Source: an uncultured Eubacteriales bacterium
Lineage (GTDB): Bacteria; Bacillota; Clostridia; Lachnospirales; Lachnospiraceae
Length of the DNA stretch: 16,147 bases
Reading direction: 5' to 3'
Assembly: GCA_900313765.1 (NCBI GenBank)
Contig: OMSN01000013.1
Span: forward strand, 1-16,147
In this document: positions 7,129-13,727 of the stretch, piece by piece
Numbering within the stretch: the stretch's first letter is position 1
Layout: every line of letters starts with the position of its first letter
Program-made: the position numbers and the translations under genes
Notes under the pieces: model-generated
Told to the model about the DNA's origin: nothing
Databases searched by the model: none
What the model saw: only the letters and a program-made list of their open reading frames with translations

Positions 7129-8610
7129 GTGGTAAAGATTGATCTGACCATCAATAAAGAAAACCTGCAGCACAACATCAAAAAGGCAAAGGAGAATAAG
7201 ATCCTTATTCCGACGATCGATCAGATGATCCATCCGGAGCACACGCCCGAGAAGATAACAGAGAGTCTGAAGAACGTTGGTCTGTGGGATGTCAATCCCC
7301 TGAACCTGTTCCGTATTACATGGAAGAATGAAGCAAAGGAAAGCGGCGGACAGTTTGTCAGTGTTCCGAATTATGTAGAGATCCCGAGCTCCGTTTCCGG
7401 CGTACCGTGCCGTATCATCGCCATGGTAGGAAAATGGTTCCCGACAGGATGCCACAAGGTCGGCGCTTCCTTCGGCTGCCTTGCTCCGAGACTGGTAACC
7501 GGACAGTTTGACGTGGATTCTCAGAAGGCAGTATGGCCGTCCACCGGCAACTATTGCAGAGGCGGCGCATTTAACTCGGCACTTCTCGGTGCAAGAGGTG
7601 TAGCGATCCTTCCGGCTGAGATGAGCCAGGAGCGTTTCGACTGGCTGCATGAGATCGGTGCAGAAGTCATCGCAACCCCCGGTTGCGAGAGTAACGTCAA
7701 GGAGATCTTTGACAAGACCAATGAACTGAAACAGGATCCGCAGTACATGATCTTCAACCAGTTCGCAGAGATGGGCAATCCGCTGTGGCACTATAACGTC
7801 ACCGGCAATGCACTCGCAGATGTGTTTGAAGCAGTCAAGAAAGACGGAGACCGTTTCGCAGGTGCCTGCTTCACATCCGGTTCCGCGGGAACGATGTCCG
7901 CAGGCGATCGTCTGAAGGAACTGTATCCGCATCTGAAACTGGCCGTAGGCGAGGCTCTTCAGTGCCCGACCCTGCTGAATAACGGATTTGGCGGACACAG
8001 GATCGAAGGTATCGGCGACAAGCATGTACCGTGGATCCACAATGTGAAGAACACGGATATGGTGATCGACATCGATGATGAAGATTCCCAGAGACTGCTT
8101 CGCCTGTTCAATACACCGGAAGGACAGGCTTACCTGAAGGATGAGCTGAAGCTGGATCCGGAGCTGATCGAGAAACTCACCTGGCTCGGAATCAGCGGCA
8201 TCGCCAATGTCCTGTGCTGCATCAAGATGGCGAAGTATTATGAGTTCACAGAGCATGACGTAATCGGTACCGTTCTGACGGACTCTGCTGTGATGTACAA
8301 GAGCCGTGTCGAAGAACTCAATCAGATGTACGGACCTTACAGTGTGAAGGATGCTCAGCTGGATCACAATCTGCATATGCTGAACCTGAAGACGGATGTC
8401 ATGGAGGAGCTGACCTACGCGACCCGCAAGCGCATCCACAACCTGAAATACTATACATGGGTTGAACAGCAGGGCATGGAGATTGAAGACCTGAATGCAC
8501 TCTGGTATGATACGGAAGGTACCTGGGACACGGTTCATCATCAGGCAGCTGAGCTCGATGAGCTCATCAAGGCGTTCAATGAGGAAACCGGCGTTCTTGA
8601 CATGATCTGA
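7129..8610 (+). CDS. Fold-type II PLP-dependent enzyme, substrate unknown
   Basis: This 493-residue protein belongs to the tryptophan synthase beta/cysteine synthase superfamily, but I cannot assign a named family. The likely Schiff-base lysine is K110 in GCHKVGASFG, like the HK motif of TrpB. STGNYCRGG at 138-146 resembles the S-x-G-N substrate-carboxylate loop, followed by ALLGARGVAILP. SGSAGT at 250-255 resembles the glycine-rich PLP phosphate-binding loop. An N-terminal segment of about 80 residues precedes the core, and about 150 residues follow the GGHRIEGIG stretch, making it longer than cysteine synthase (about 310). AAGGAG at 7115-7120 lies 8 nt before GTG 7129; ATG 7111 and ATG 7075 are alternative starts. 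It sits 65 nt after arcC and 17 nt before serC. E. coli has no counterpart in its ygeWXY operon that I recall. Acting on diaminopropionate, O-phosphoserine or a related beta-substituted alanine is plausible but unproven. Confidence 0.8.
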   Translation: MVKIDLTINKENLQHNIKKAKENKILIPTIDQMIHPEHTPEKITESLKNVGLWDVNPLNLFRITWKNEAKESGGQFVSVPNYVEIPSSVSGVPCRIIAMVGKWFPTGCHKVGASFGCLAPRLVTGQFDVDSQKAVWPSTGNYCRGGAFNSALLGARGVAILPAEMSQERFDWLHEIGAEVIATPGCESNVKEIFDKTNELKQDPQYMIFNQFAEMGNPLWHYNVTGNALADVFEAVKKDGDRFAGACFTSGSAGTMSAGDRLKELYPHLKLAVGEALQCPTLLNNGFGGHRIEGIGDKHVPWIHNVKNTDMVIDIDDEDSQRLLRLFNTPEGQAYLKDELKLDPELIEKLTWLGISGIANVLCCIKMAKYYEFTEHDVIGTVLTDSAVMYKSRVEELNQMYGPYSVKDAQLDHNLHMLNLKTDVMEELTYATRKRIHNLKYYTWVEQQGMEIEDLNALWYDTEGTWDTVHHQAAELDELIKAFNEETGVLDMI

Positions 8611-8627
8611 TAGCAGGAGGTATTGAA

Positions 8628-9719
8628 ATGCTCGAAAACAGAATCTACAACTTTTCCGCAGGTCCGTCCATGCTTCCGGAAGCGGTTCTCCTGAAAGCTC
8701 AGAAGGATATGCTGAACTATGAAGGCAGCGGAATGTCCGTCATGGAGATGAGCCACCGCTCTAAAGTTTATGACAAGATCATCAGTGACACGCAGGCCAA
8801 CCTGCGCAAAGTCATGGGAATTCCGGACAATTACAAGGTATTGTTCCTCCAGGGCGGAGCGACCGGTATGTTTGCCGCGCTTCCTCTGAACCTGGCAAAG
8901 ACCGGTTCTGCCGACTATATCGTAACCGGCAATTTTGCAGGCGGAGCATATAAAGAAGCAAAGAAATATATCAAAGATGCAAGATGCGCCGGCTCCACTG
9001 AGTCCGAGAATTTCACCAGGATTCCGAAACAGGAAGAGCTGACTCTGAATCCGGATGCGGACTATGTTCATATCTGTGAGAACAACACGATCTTCGGAAG
9101 CAAGTGGCACTGGCTTCCGGACACCGGTAATGTACCGCTGGTAGCAGACCTGTCTTCCTGCATCCTGTCCGAGCCGGTGGATGTCACAAAGTATGGCGTG
9201 ATCTATGGCGGCGCACAGAAGAACATGGCTCCTGCAGGATTTGCGGTCGTGATCGTTCGGGAAGATCTGCTCGGAAACAAGAGTGCTCTGTGCCCGAAGA
9301 TCTGGGATTTCGCGACTCAGGCGGACAAGGATTCCATGATCAATACGCCTCCGACTTATTCGATCTATATCTGCAACCTGGTGCTTGACTGGATCATCAA
9401 TGACATCGGCGGCCTGGAGAACATGAAGAAGCGCAACATGGAGAAAGCATCCATGCTGTACGATTATCTGGATTCCACAGACTTCTACAAGGCTGCGGTC
9501 CAGAAGGACAGCCGCTCCATGATGAATGTCACATTCCGTACGGGTGACGACGAACTGGATAAGAAGTTCGTAGCAGCTTCCGTGGAACATGGTTTCACGA
9601 ACCTGAAGGGACACCGTCTCGTCGGCGGCATGAGAGCTTCCATCTACAATGCGATGCCGAAGGAAGGCGTCGAGGCACTGATCGACTTCATGAAGGAATT
9701 CGAAAAGGCAAACAGATAA
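8628..9719 (+). CDS. serC: Phosphoserine aminotransferase
   Basis: This is a 363-residue fold-type I PLP aminotransferase that makes O-phosphoserine from 3-phosphohydroxypyruvate and glutamate in serine biosynthesis. The N-terminus YNFSAGPSMLPEAVL and the MEMSHRSK segment are typical of SerC. GGATGMFAALPLN is the PLP phosphate region. The PLP lysine is K198 in YGGAQKNMAPAG, the same position as I recall for E. coli SerC. The C-terminus GHRLVGGMRASIYNAM is also diagnostic. AGGAGG at 8615-8620 is 7 nt before the ATG. The gene lies 17 nt after the unassigned PLP enzyme, so the two are almost certainly co-transcribed, and an intrinsic terminator follows. serA, the enzyme supplying its substrate, is often next to serC in related bacteria but is not in this window. 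Enzyme identity is secure; why a serine-biosynthesis gene ends a catabolic operon is open. Confidence 0.95.
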   Translation: MLENRIYNFSAGPSMLPEAVLLKAQKDMLNYEGSGMSVMEMSHRSKVYDKIISDTQANLRKVMGIPDNYKVLFLQGGATGMFAALPLNLAKTGSADYIVTGNFAGGAYKEAKKYIKDARCAGSTESENFTRIPKQEELTLNPDADYVHICENNTIFGSKWHWLPDTGNVPLVADLSSCILSEPVDVTKYGVIYGGAQKNMAPAGFAVVIVREDLLGNKSALCPKIWDFATQADKDSMINTPPTYSIYICNLVLDWIINDIGGLENMKKRNMEKASMLYDYLDSTDFYKAAVQKDSRSMMNVTFRTGDDELDKKFVAASVEHGFTNLKGHRLVGGMRASIYNAMPKEGVEALIDFMKEFEKANR

Positions 9720-9731
9720 ATAACAGGCGGC

Positions 9732-9763
9732 AAAAGCTCCGCACCAGGCGGTGCGGGGCTTTT
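9732..9763 (+). terminator. Intrinsic terminator-like hairpin after serC
   Basis: AAAAGCTCCGCACC at 9732-9745 and GGTGCGGGGCTTTT at 9750-9763 form a 14-bp stem with one G-U pair around an AGGC loop. The right arm ends in TTTT and is followed by CGTTTCG, giving a short, interrupted U-run. It lies 12 nt after the serC stop and ends 28 nt before the next ATG, leaving no room for a full promoter. It is therefore either leaky, letting DUF1015 and dpaL2 be expressed at a lower level, or the downstream pair uses a promoter inside serC. Confidence 0.8.
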
Positions 9764-9791
9764 CGTTTCGATCATAAAGGAGCTAGAAACT

Positions 9792-11096
9792 ATGTCATAC
9801 AGCTGGAAAGAACTGGGACTGAAGATCCCCGAGATTATGCTTCCCAAGGACGGCACGGATTATGAGAAGTGGTCGATCGTTGCCTGCGACCAGTACACCT
9901 CTGATCCGGAATACTGGAAGAAAGCAGATGAACTGGTCGGTGATGCACCGTCCACCCTTCGTTTGATGCTTCCGGAGTATTATCTTGGAAAACCGGATGA
10001 AGAGGAACGGATCGTGAAGATCCGCAAAGCAATGACCGACTATGTGGATCAGGGGATCCTGAAGACACTTCCGGCCGGCTGTGTCGTTGTCAGAAGGACA
10101 GCTGAAGGACGGAGCCGTCTGGGTCTGGTCATCAGTGTCGATCTGGATGCGTTTGACTATAATGTCGGCGCTACTTCTCTGATCCGCTCCACCGAGAAAA
10201 CAATCGTAGAGCGTATTCCTCCGAGACTCAGGATCCGCAGAGGAGCTCCGATGGAACTTCCGCATATCCTCATCCTGATCGATGATCCGGACCGCACAGT
10301 GATCGAACCTCTCGAAAAGGCGGAAGGGACACAGGTGGTCTATGACACAGACCTGATGCTCGGCGGCGGACATATAACAGGAACGTTCGTTCCGGAGGAT
10401 AAGATGTGCCAGGCCCTGGATGCCATGTCTGCCCTGTTTGACAAAGCCCAGGAACATTATGGCCAGGGCAGGGCGATGCTGATGGCCATGGGTGACGGCA
10501 ATCATTCTCTTGCTACCGCGAAGGCAAACTGGGAGGAGATCAAGAAAGACCTGTCTGAGGAAGAGAGGGAAGACCATCCTGCAAGGTACGCACTCTGCGA
10601 ACTGGAAAATGTGCACGACGAAGGCATCGTCTTCGAACCGATCCACCGCGTGATGTTCGGCGAAGAGAAAGCGGACGGCGCACAGATCCTGGAAGAGACT
10701 GTTGCTCTGCTGAAGGAACAGAATTCTGACGCCTGGCTGGCAGATGCAGGAACGGTTGCAGGAGAGGATCAGTATGCGATCCCTGTGATTGCCGGCGGCA
10801 AAGAACAGGTGCTTGTGATCGATCATCCTTCATCGGGTCTGGAGGTCGGCGCTCTGCAGAATGCGCTTGATGTGCTTGTCACGGAAAAGGGATACAAGAT
10901 CGACTACATCCACGGAAGCGACGCCGTCAGGTCACTTGCCGCAGATCCCGGCAACGCAGGTTTCCTCCTGCCTCCGATGGATAAGTTCCGCCTGTTCCCC
11001 GCAGTCGCGTCCGATGGAGCCCTGCCGAGAAAGACCTTCTCCATGGGTGAAGCGGTTGAGAAGCGTTATTACATCGAAGCGAGGAGTCTTGTATGA
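9792..11096 (+). CDS. DUF1015 family protein
   Basis: This 434-residue protein belongs to the DUF1015 family, whose biochemical role is not established as far as I know. It is recognised by the N-terminal CDQYTSDPEYW segment, the central MGDGNHSLATAK motif (GDGNH at 234-238) and the ENVHDEGIVFEPIHRV stretch that follows. The polar D-x-N-H cluster looks like a catalytic or metal site, but this is inference. No signal peptide or membrane segment is visible, so it is probably cytoplasmic. AAAGGAG at 9776-9782 lies 9 nt before the ATG. Its TGA overlaps the ATG of the second dpaL in an ATGA junction (11093-11096), implying translational coupling. In many Firmicutes DUF1015 genes neighbour serC and serA; here serC is next door but serA is absent. 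The coupling to an ammonia-lyase points to a job in serine or diaminopropionate metabolism, without showing which reaction. Confidence 0.87.
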   Translation: MSYSWKELGLKIPEIMLPKDGTDYEKWSIVACDQYTSDPEYWKKADELVGDAPSTLRLMLPEYYLGKPDEEERIVKIRKAMTDYVDQGILKTLPAGCVVVRRTAEGRSRLGLVISVDLDAFDYNVGATSLIRSTEKTIVERIPPRLRIRRGAPMELPHILILIDDPDRTVIEPLEKAEGTQVVYDTDLMLGGGHITGTFVPEDKMCQALDAMSALFDKAQEHYGQGRAMLMAMGDGNHSLATAKANWEEIKKDLSEEEREDHPARYALCELENVHDEGIVFEPIHRVMFGEEKADGAQILEETVALLKEQNSDAWLADAGTVAGEDQYAIPVIAGGKEQVLVIDHPSSGLEVGALQNALDVLVTEKGYKIDYIHGSDAVRSLAADPGNAGFLLPPMDKFRLFPAVASDGALPRKTFSMGEAVEKRYYIEARSLV

Positions 11097-12295
11097 AAAC
11101 GATCAATCTGAAGTATATAGCCAACCATCTTCCCAAGACGGATGATCCCTATCTTCATCTTATGTCCAAGGAAGAAGTGACCATCGCCAGGAACTTCCAC
11201 AGAAGCTTCCCTCAGTACAAAGAGACCCCTCTCCAGGATCTGAAGAAAATGGCTGAGTATCTCGGAGTCGGACGGATCTGTGTCAAGGATGAGTCCTGGA
11301 GATATGGCCTGAATTCCTTCAAGGTGCTGGGCGGTGCTTATTCCATCGCGAAGTATCTGGCCAAGGAGATGGGTCGTGATATCAAGGATCTTCCTTATTC
11401 GGTTCTGAAGTCGGAGGAATTCCGCAAGGAACTTGGAAGTGCCACATTTATCTCCGCAACCGACGGAAACCATGGCCGCGGAGTCGCCTGGACAGCGAGA
11501 GAACTGGGACAGCGTTGCATCATTCTGATGCCGAAGGGGACCAGCCAGTCCAGATTCGACAATATCAAGGCGCTCGGAGCTGAGGTTACGATCGAAGATC
11601 TGAACTATGATGAGTGCGTGCGCAAGGCATCCACACTGGCGGACCAGTATGAGCATGGCGTGATCGTACAGGATACCTCCTGGGAGGGGTATGAGGATAT
11701 CCCGCTGTGGATCATGCAGGGCTATGCTGTCATGGCTGACGAAGCCGCTGAACAGTATGGTGAGCGTCCGACCCACGTGTTCGTACAGGCTGGTGTCGGC
11801 GCGATGGCAGGATCTGCCGTCGGTTATTTTGCCTCCCTGTATCCGGACAATCCGCCGAAGATGATCGTTGTGGAACCGAACAAGGCTGACTGCATGTTCC
11901 GCGGCGCTGAGCGTGGAGATGGAGAGAAAGTCGTCGTTACCGGCGATATGGATTCCATCATGGCAGGCCTTGCCTGCGGCGAACCCTGCGAGCTTGGCTG
12001 GGATCTGTTCAAGAACCATGCGACCGGATTCGTATCAGCGGATGATCTTATGACCTGCAGAGGCATGCGTATGCTCGCAGCGAACTTCAAGGAAGATCCG
12101 CACATTGTATCCGGTGAATCCGGCGCGGCGACCTTCGGCGCTTTCGCATCGATCATGCTTGAGGACTCCCTGAAAGATGTCAGGGATGAGCTGGAACTTG
12201 GTCCGGATTCGAAAGTCCTGTTCTTCTCCACAGAGGGCGATACCGACCCGGTGCGCTGGAAGAACATCATCTGGGAAGGTGTAGACTACCGCTGA
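11093..12295 (+). CDS. dpaL: Diaminopropionate ammonia-lyase, copy 2
   Basis: This 400-residue PLP enzyme is a second member of the YgeX/DpaL family. All the catalytic positions of copy 1 are kept at the same numbers: K77 in GLNSFKVLG, D124 in SATDGNHGRG and D194 in VQDTSWEGYED. Differences cluster near the active site (ESWRYGLNS here against ERFRFGLNA in copy 1), in the first 20 residues, and in the C-terminal 40. Identity is 45 of the first 80 positions counted by eye, so the copies diverged long ago or were acquired separately. The start codon overlaps the DUF1015 stop by 4 nt, and GAGGAG at 11081-11086 lies 6 nt upstream. The stop is only 7 nt before the -35 of the pheST promoter, with no terminator of its own. 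It probably eliminates ammonia from 2,3-diaminopropionate or a similar amino acid such as D-serine, a known side activity of the family; which substrate it prefers is unknown. Confidence 0.9.
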   Translation: MKTINLKYIANHLPKTDDPYLHLMSKEEVTIARNFHRSFPQYKETPLQDLKKMAEYLGVGRICVKDESWRYGLNSFKVLGGAYSIAKYLAKEMGRDIKDLPYSVLKSEEFRKELGSATFISATDGNHGRGVAWTARELGQRCIILMPKGTSQSRFDNIKALGAEVTIEDLNYDECVRKASTLADQYEHGVIVQDTSWEGYEDIPLWIMQGYAVMADEAAEQYGERPTHVFVQAGVGAMAGSAVGYFASLYPDNPPKMIVVEPNKADCMFRGAERGDGEKVVVTGDMDSIMAGLACGEPCELGWDLFKNHATGFVSADDLMTCRGMRMLAANFKEDPHIVSGESGAATFGAFASIMLEDSLKDVRDELELGPDSKVLFFSTEGDTDPVRWKNIIWEGVDYR

Positions 12296-12302
12296 GTGAC
12301 AG

Positions 12303-12332
12303 TTGACACCGGCAGCAGCCTTGTTGTAAAAT
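12303..12332 (+). promoter_or_regulatory. Sigma-A-type promoter of the pheST operon
   Basis: TTGACA at 12303-12308 and TAAAAT at 12327-12332 are separated by 18 nt. The -35 is a perfect match and the -10 has one mismatch. Transcription would start about 12339-12340, exactly at the base of T-box Stem I, which supports the call. It begins 8 nt after the dpaL2 stop codon. Confidence 0.85.
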
Positions 12333-12339
12333 CAGCGAT

Positions 12340-12624
12340 GGCTGTGAACGTGTGTAAGTAGTCGGAAGAAACCCTTATCAGAGAGCTGTCCCGAGGCTGT
12401 GAGGACGGCAGCAGATCTTCAGATGAATTTCAGCACCGGAGCCTTTCGTGAAAACATCAGGGATGCGGGATCCGGAAGAAAGAGCGGATGTCGTAACCGA
12501 TGAGTAAGCGGATGCAGACTGCCGGCATACTGGCAGACCGAGTGCAAGTCTTCAGGACTTGAAATTGGGTGGTACCGCGGATTTGTAGAAACAGACCCGT
12601 CCCATGAGACATTGGGGCGGGTCT
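12340..12624 (+). promoter_or_regulatory. T-box leader (tRNA-Phe responsive) of pheST
   Basis: This untranslated leader senses uncharged tRNA-Phe. The base of Stem I pairs GGCTGTG (12340-12346) with CAC and AGCC (12434-12436, 12440-12443). Distal Stem I has AGAGAG at 12380-12385 and a 7-bp stem, GCTGTCC (12385-12391) with GGACGGC (12403-12409). The likely specifier is TTC at 12429-12431, a Phe codon, followed by A as is usual. Hairpins at 12519-12536 and 12545-12561 precede the T-box; the second is probably Stem III. The T-box sequence AATTGGGTGGTACCGCGG is at 12563-12580. Its bulge TGGT would pair with tRNA ACCA, fitting the A73 of tRNA-Phe. The antiterminator pairs TGGG (12566-12569) with CCCA (12601-12604) and GCGG (12577-12580) with CCGT (12597-12600), competing with the terminator. 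Exact upper Stem I and Stem II folds were not worked out. Confidence 0.96.
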
Positions 12625-12635
12625 TTATTTATTTC
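12593..12635 (+). terminator. T-box-controlled intrinsic terminator before pheS
   Basis: AGACCCGTCCCA at 12593-12604 pairs over 12 bp (one G-U) with TGGGGCGGGTCT at 12613-12624 around an 8-nt loop. It is followed by a T-rich tract to 12635. Its left arm supplies both strands needed by the competing antiterminator. It should end transcription when tRNA-Phe is charged, and it would also catch read-through from dpaL2. Confidence 0.93.
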
Positions 12636-12659
12636 AGTAAAAAGGAAAGAGGAGTAATT

Positions 12660-13703
12660 ATGACAAATCTGGAAGAACTCAGAGGAAGGATCGCGGCCGT
12701 CCGGGAAGAGATCCGCACAGAAACTGCGGAGCTGAAGGATTCTAAGGCGGTCTATGAGATTAAGAAGGCTTTCCTGGACAAGACCGGCAGGATCGGGCAG
12801 CTCATGAGGTATATGAAGGATGTCGATCCTTCGCAGAGAGCAGAATTCGGCAAGAATGTCAATGCTCTCAAGGACTGGGCGCTTGAATATTTCAATTCCA
12901 TGGATGAGGAGATGCGGCGCAGGGAAGTGCAGGCTCAGTATGAGCGTGAGAAGATCGATATCACCATGCCGTCCCACAGACACACTGCAGGCAATCTGCA
13001 TCCGGTCACACAGGTCAGAAACCAGCTGATCGACATATTCTCCGGCATGGGATTTGAGATCTTCGAGGGGACCGAAGTTGAGAACGATTACTACAACTTC
13101 ACGGCTCTGAATACACCCAAGGATCATCCCGCAAGAGACATGCAGGATACATTCTATCTGTCTCCTGATTTTGTTCTGCGCACCCAGACTTCCGCTGCAC
13201 AGATCCATGTCATGGAAAATGAGAAGCCTCCGATCAAGATCCTGAGCCCGGGCAAGGTCTTCCGCTCAGATGATGACGCGACTCACAGCCCGATGTTCTC
13301 CCAGATGGAAGGTCTGGTAGTTGATAAGGGGATCACTCTCGGTGATCTGCAGGGTATGCTGGATGTATTCGTCAAGAAGGTATTCGGAGATGACACTCGT
13401 ACACGTCTTCGTCCTTCCTTCTTCCCGTTCACGGAACCTTCGGTAGAGGTTGACGTAAGCTGCTTCGAATGCGGCGGCAAGGGATGTAACTTCTGCAAGC
13501 ATACCGGATGGATCGAGATCCTGGGAGCCGGCATCGTCAACAGGAAGGTATTGGAGAACTGCGGAGTGGATCCTGATGTATATTCAGGTCTTGCGTTCGG
13601 TATCGGTATCGAGCGTGTCGCCATGCTGAAGTACGGCATCAATAACATCAAGCAGCTGTTCGAATCCGATCTCAGAGTGCTTGAGCAGATCAATGATAAA
13701 TAA
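12660..13703 (+). CDS. pheS: Phenylalanine--tRNA ligase alpha subunit
   Basis: This 347-residue subunit carries the class II aminoacyl-tRNA synthetase catalytic core; with PheT it forms the cytoplasmic alpha2-beta2 enzyme that charges tRNA-Phe. An N-terminal coiled-coil-like region of about 85 charged residues is followed by the core. [18 protein letters not shown] at 201-218 is the motif 2 region and [10 protein letters not shown] at 310-319 is motif 3. A Cys cluster, C268, C271, C276 and C279 in [13 protein letters not shown], occurs in many bacterial PheS proteins and may bind zinc. The start is ATG 12660, with AGAGGAG at 12648-12654 lying 5 nt upstream. In-frame codons from 12612 fall in the terminator loop and were not used. 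Expression is set by the T-box leader directly upstream. pheT follows after 24 nt. Confidence 0.97.
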   Translation: MTNLEELRGRIAAVREEIRTETAELKDSKAVYEIKKAFLDKTGRIGQLMRYMKDVDPSQRAEFGKNVNALKDWALEYFNSMDEEMRRREVQAQYEREKIDITMPSHRHTAGNLHPVTQVRNQLIDIFSGMGFEIFEGTEVENDYYNFTALNTPKDHPARDMQDTFYLSPDFVLRTQTSAAQIHVMENEKPPIKILSPGKVFRSDDDATHSPMFSQMEGLVVDKGITLGDLQGMLDVFVKKVFGDDTRTRLRPSFFPFTEPSVEVDVSCFECGGKGCNFCKHTGWIEILGAGIVNRKVLENCGVDPDVYSGLAFGIGIERVAMLKYGINNIKQLFESDLRVLEQINDK

Positions 13704-13727
13704 TACGTCAGGGGAGGATTAAAGAAT

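Noticed and set aside
6949..8541. Long minus-strand open frame (530 codons) opposite arcC end and the PLP-enzyme gene
   Set aside because: The + strand frame holds coherent PLP-enzyme motifs; the minus frame has none and is best seen as a shadow.
12612..12659. Possible earlier TTG start of pheS inside the terminator loop
   Set aside because: It would place coding sequence inside the T-box terminator; ATG 12660 has a clear ribosome-binding site and gives the usual PheS length.
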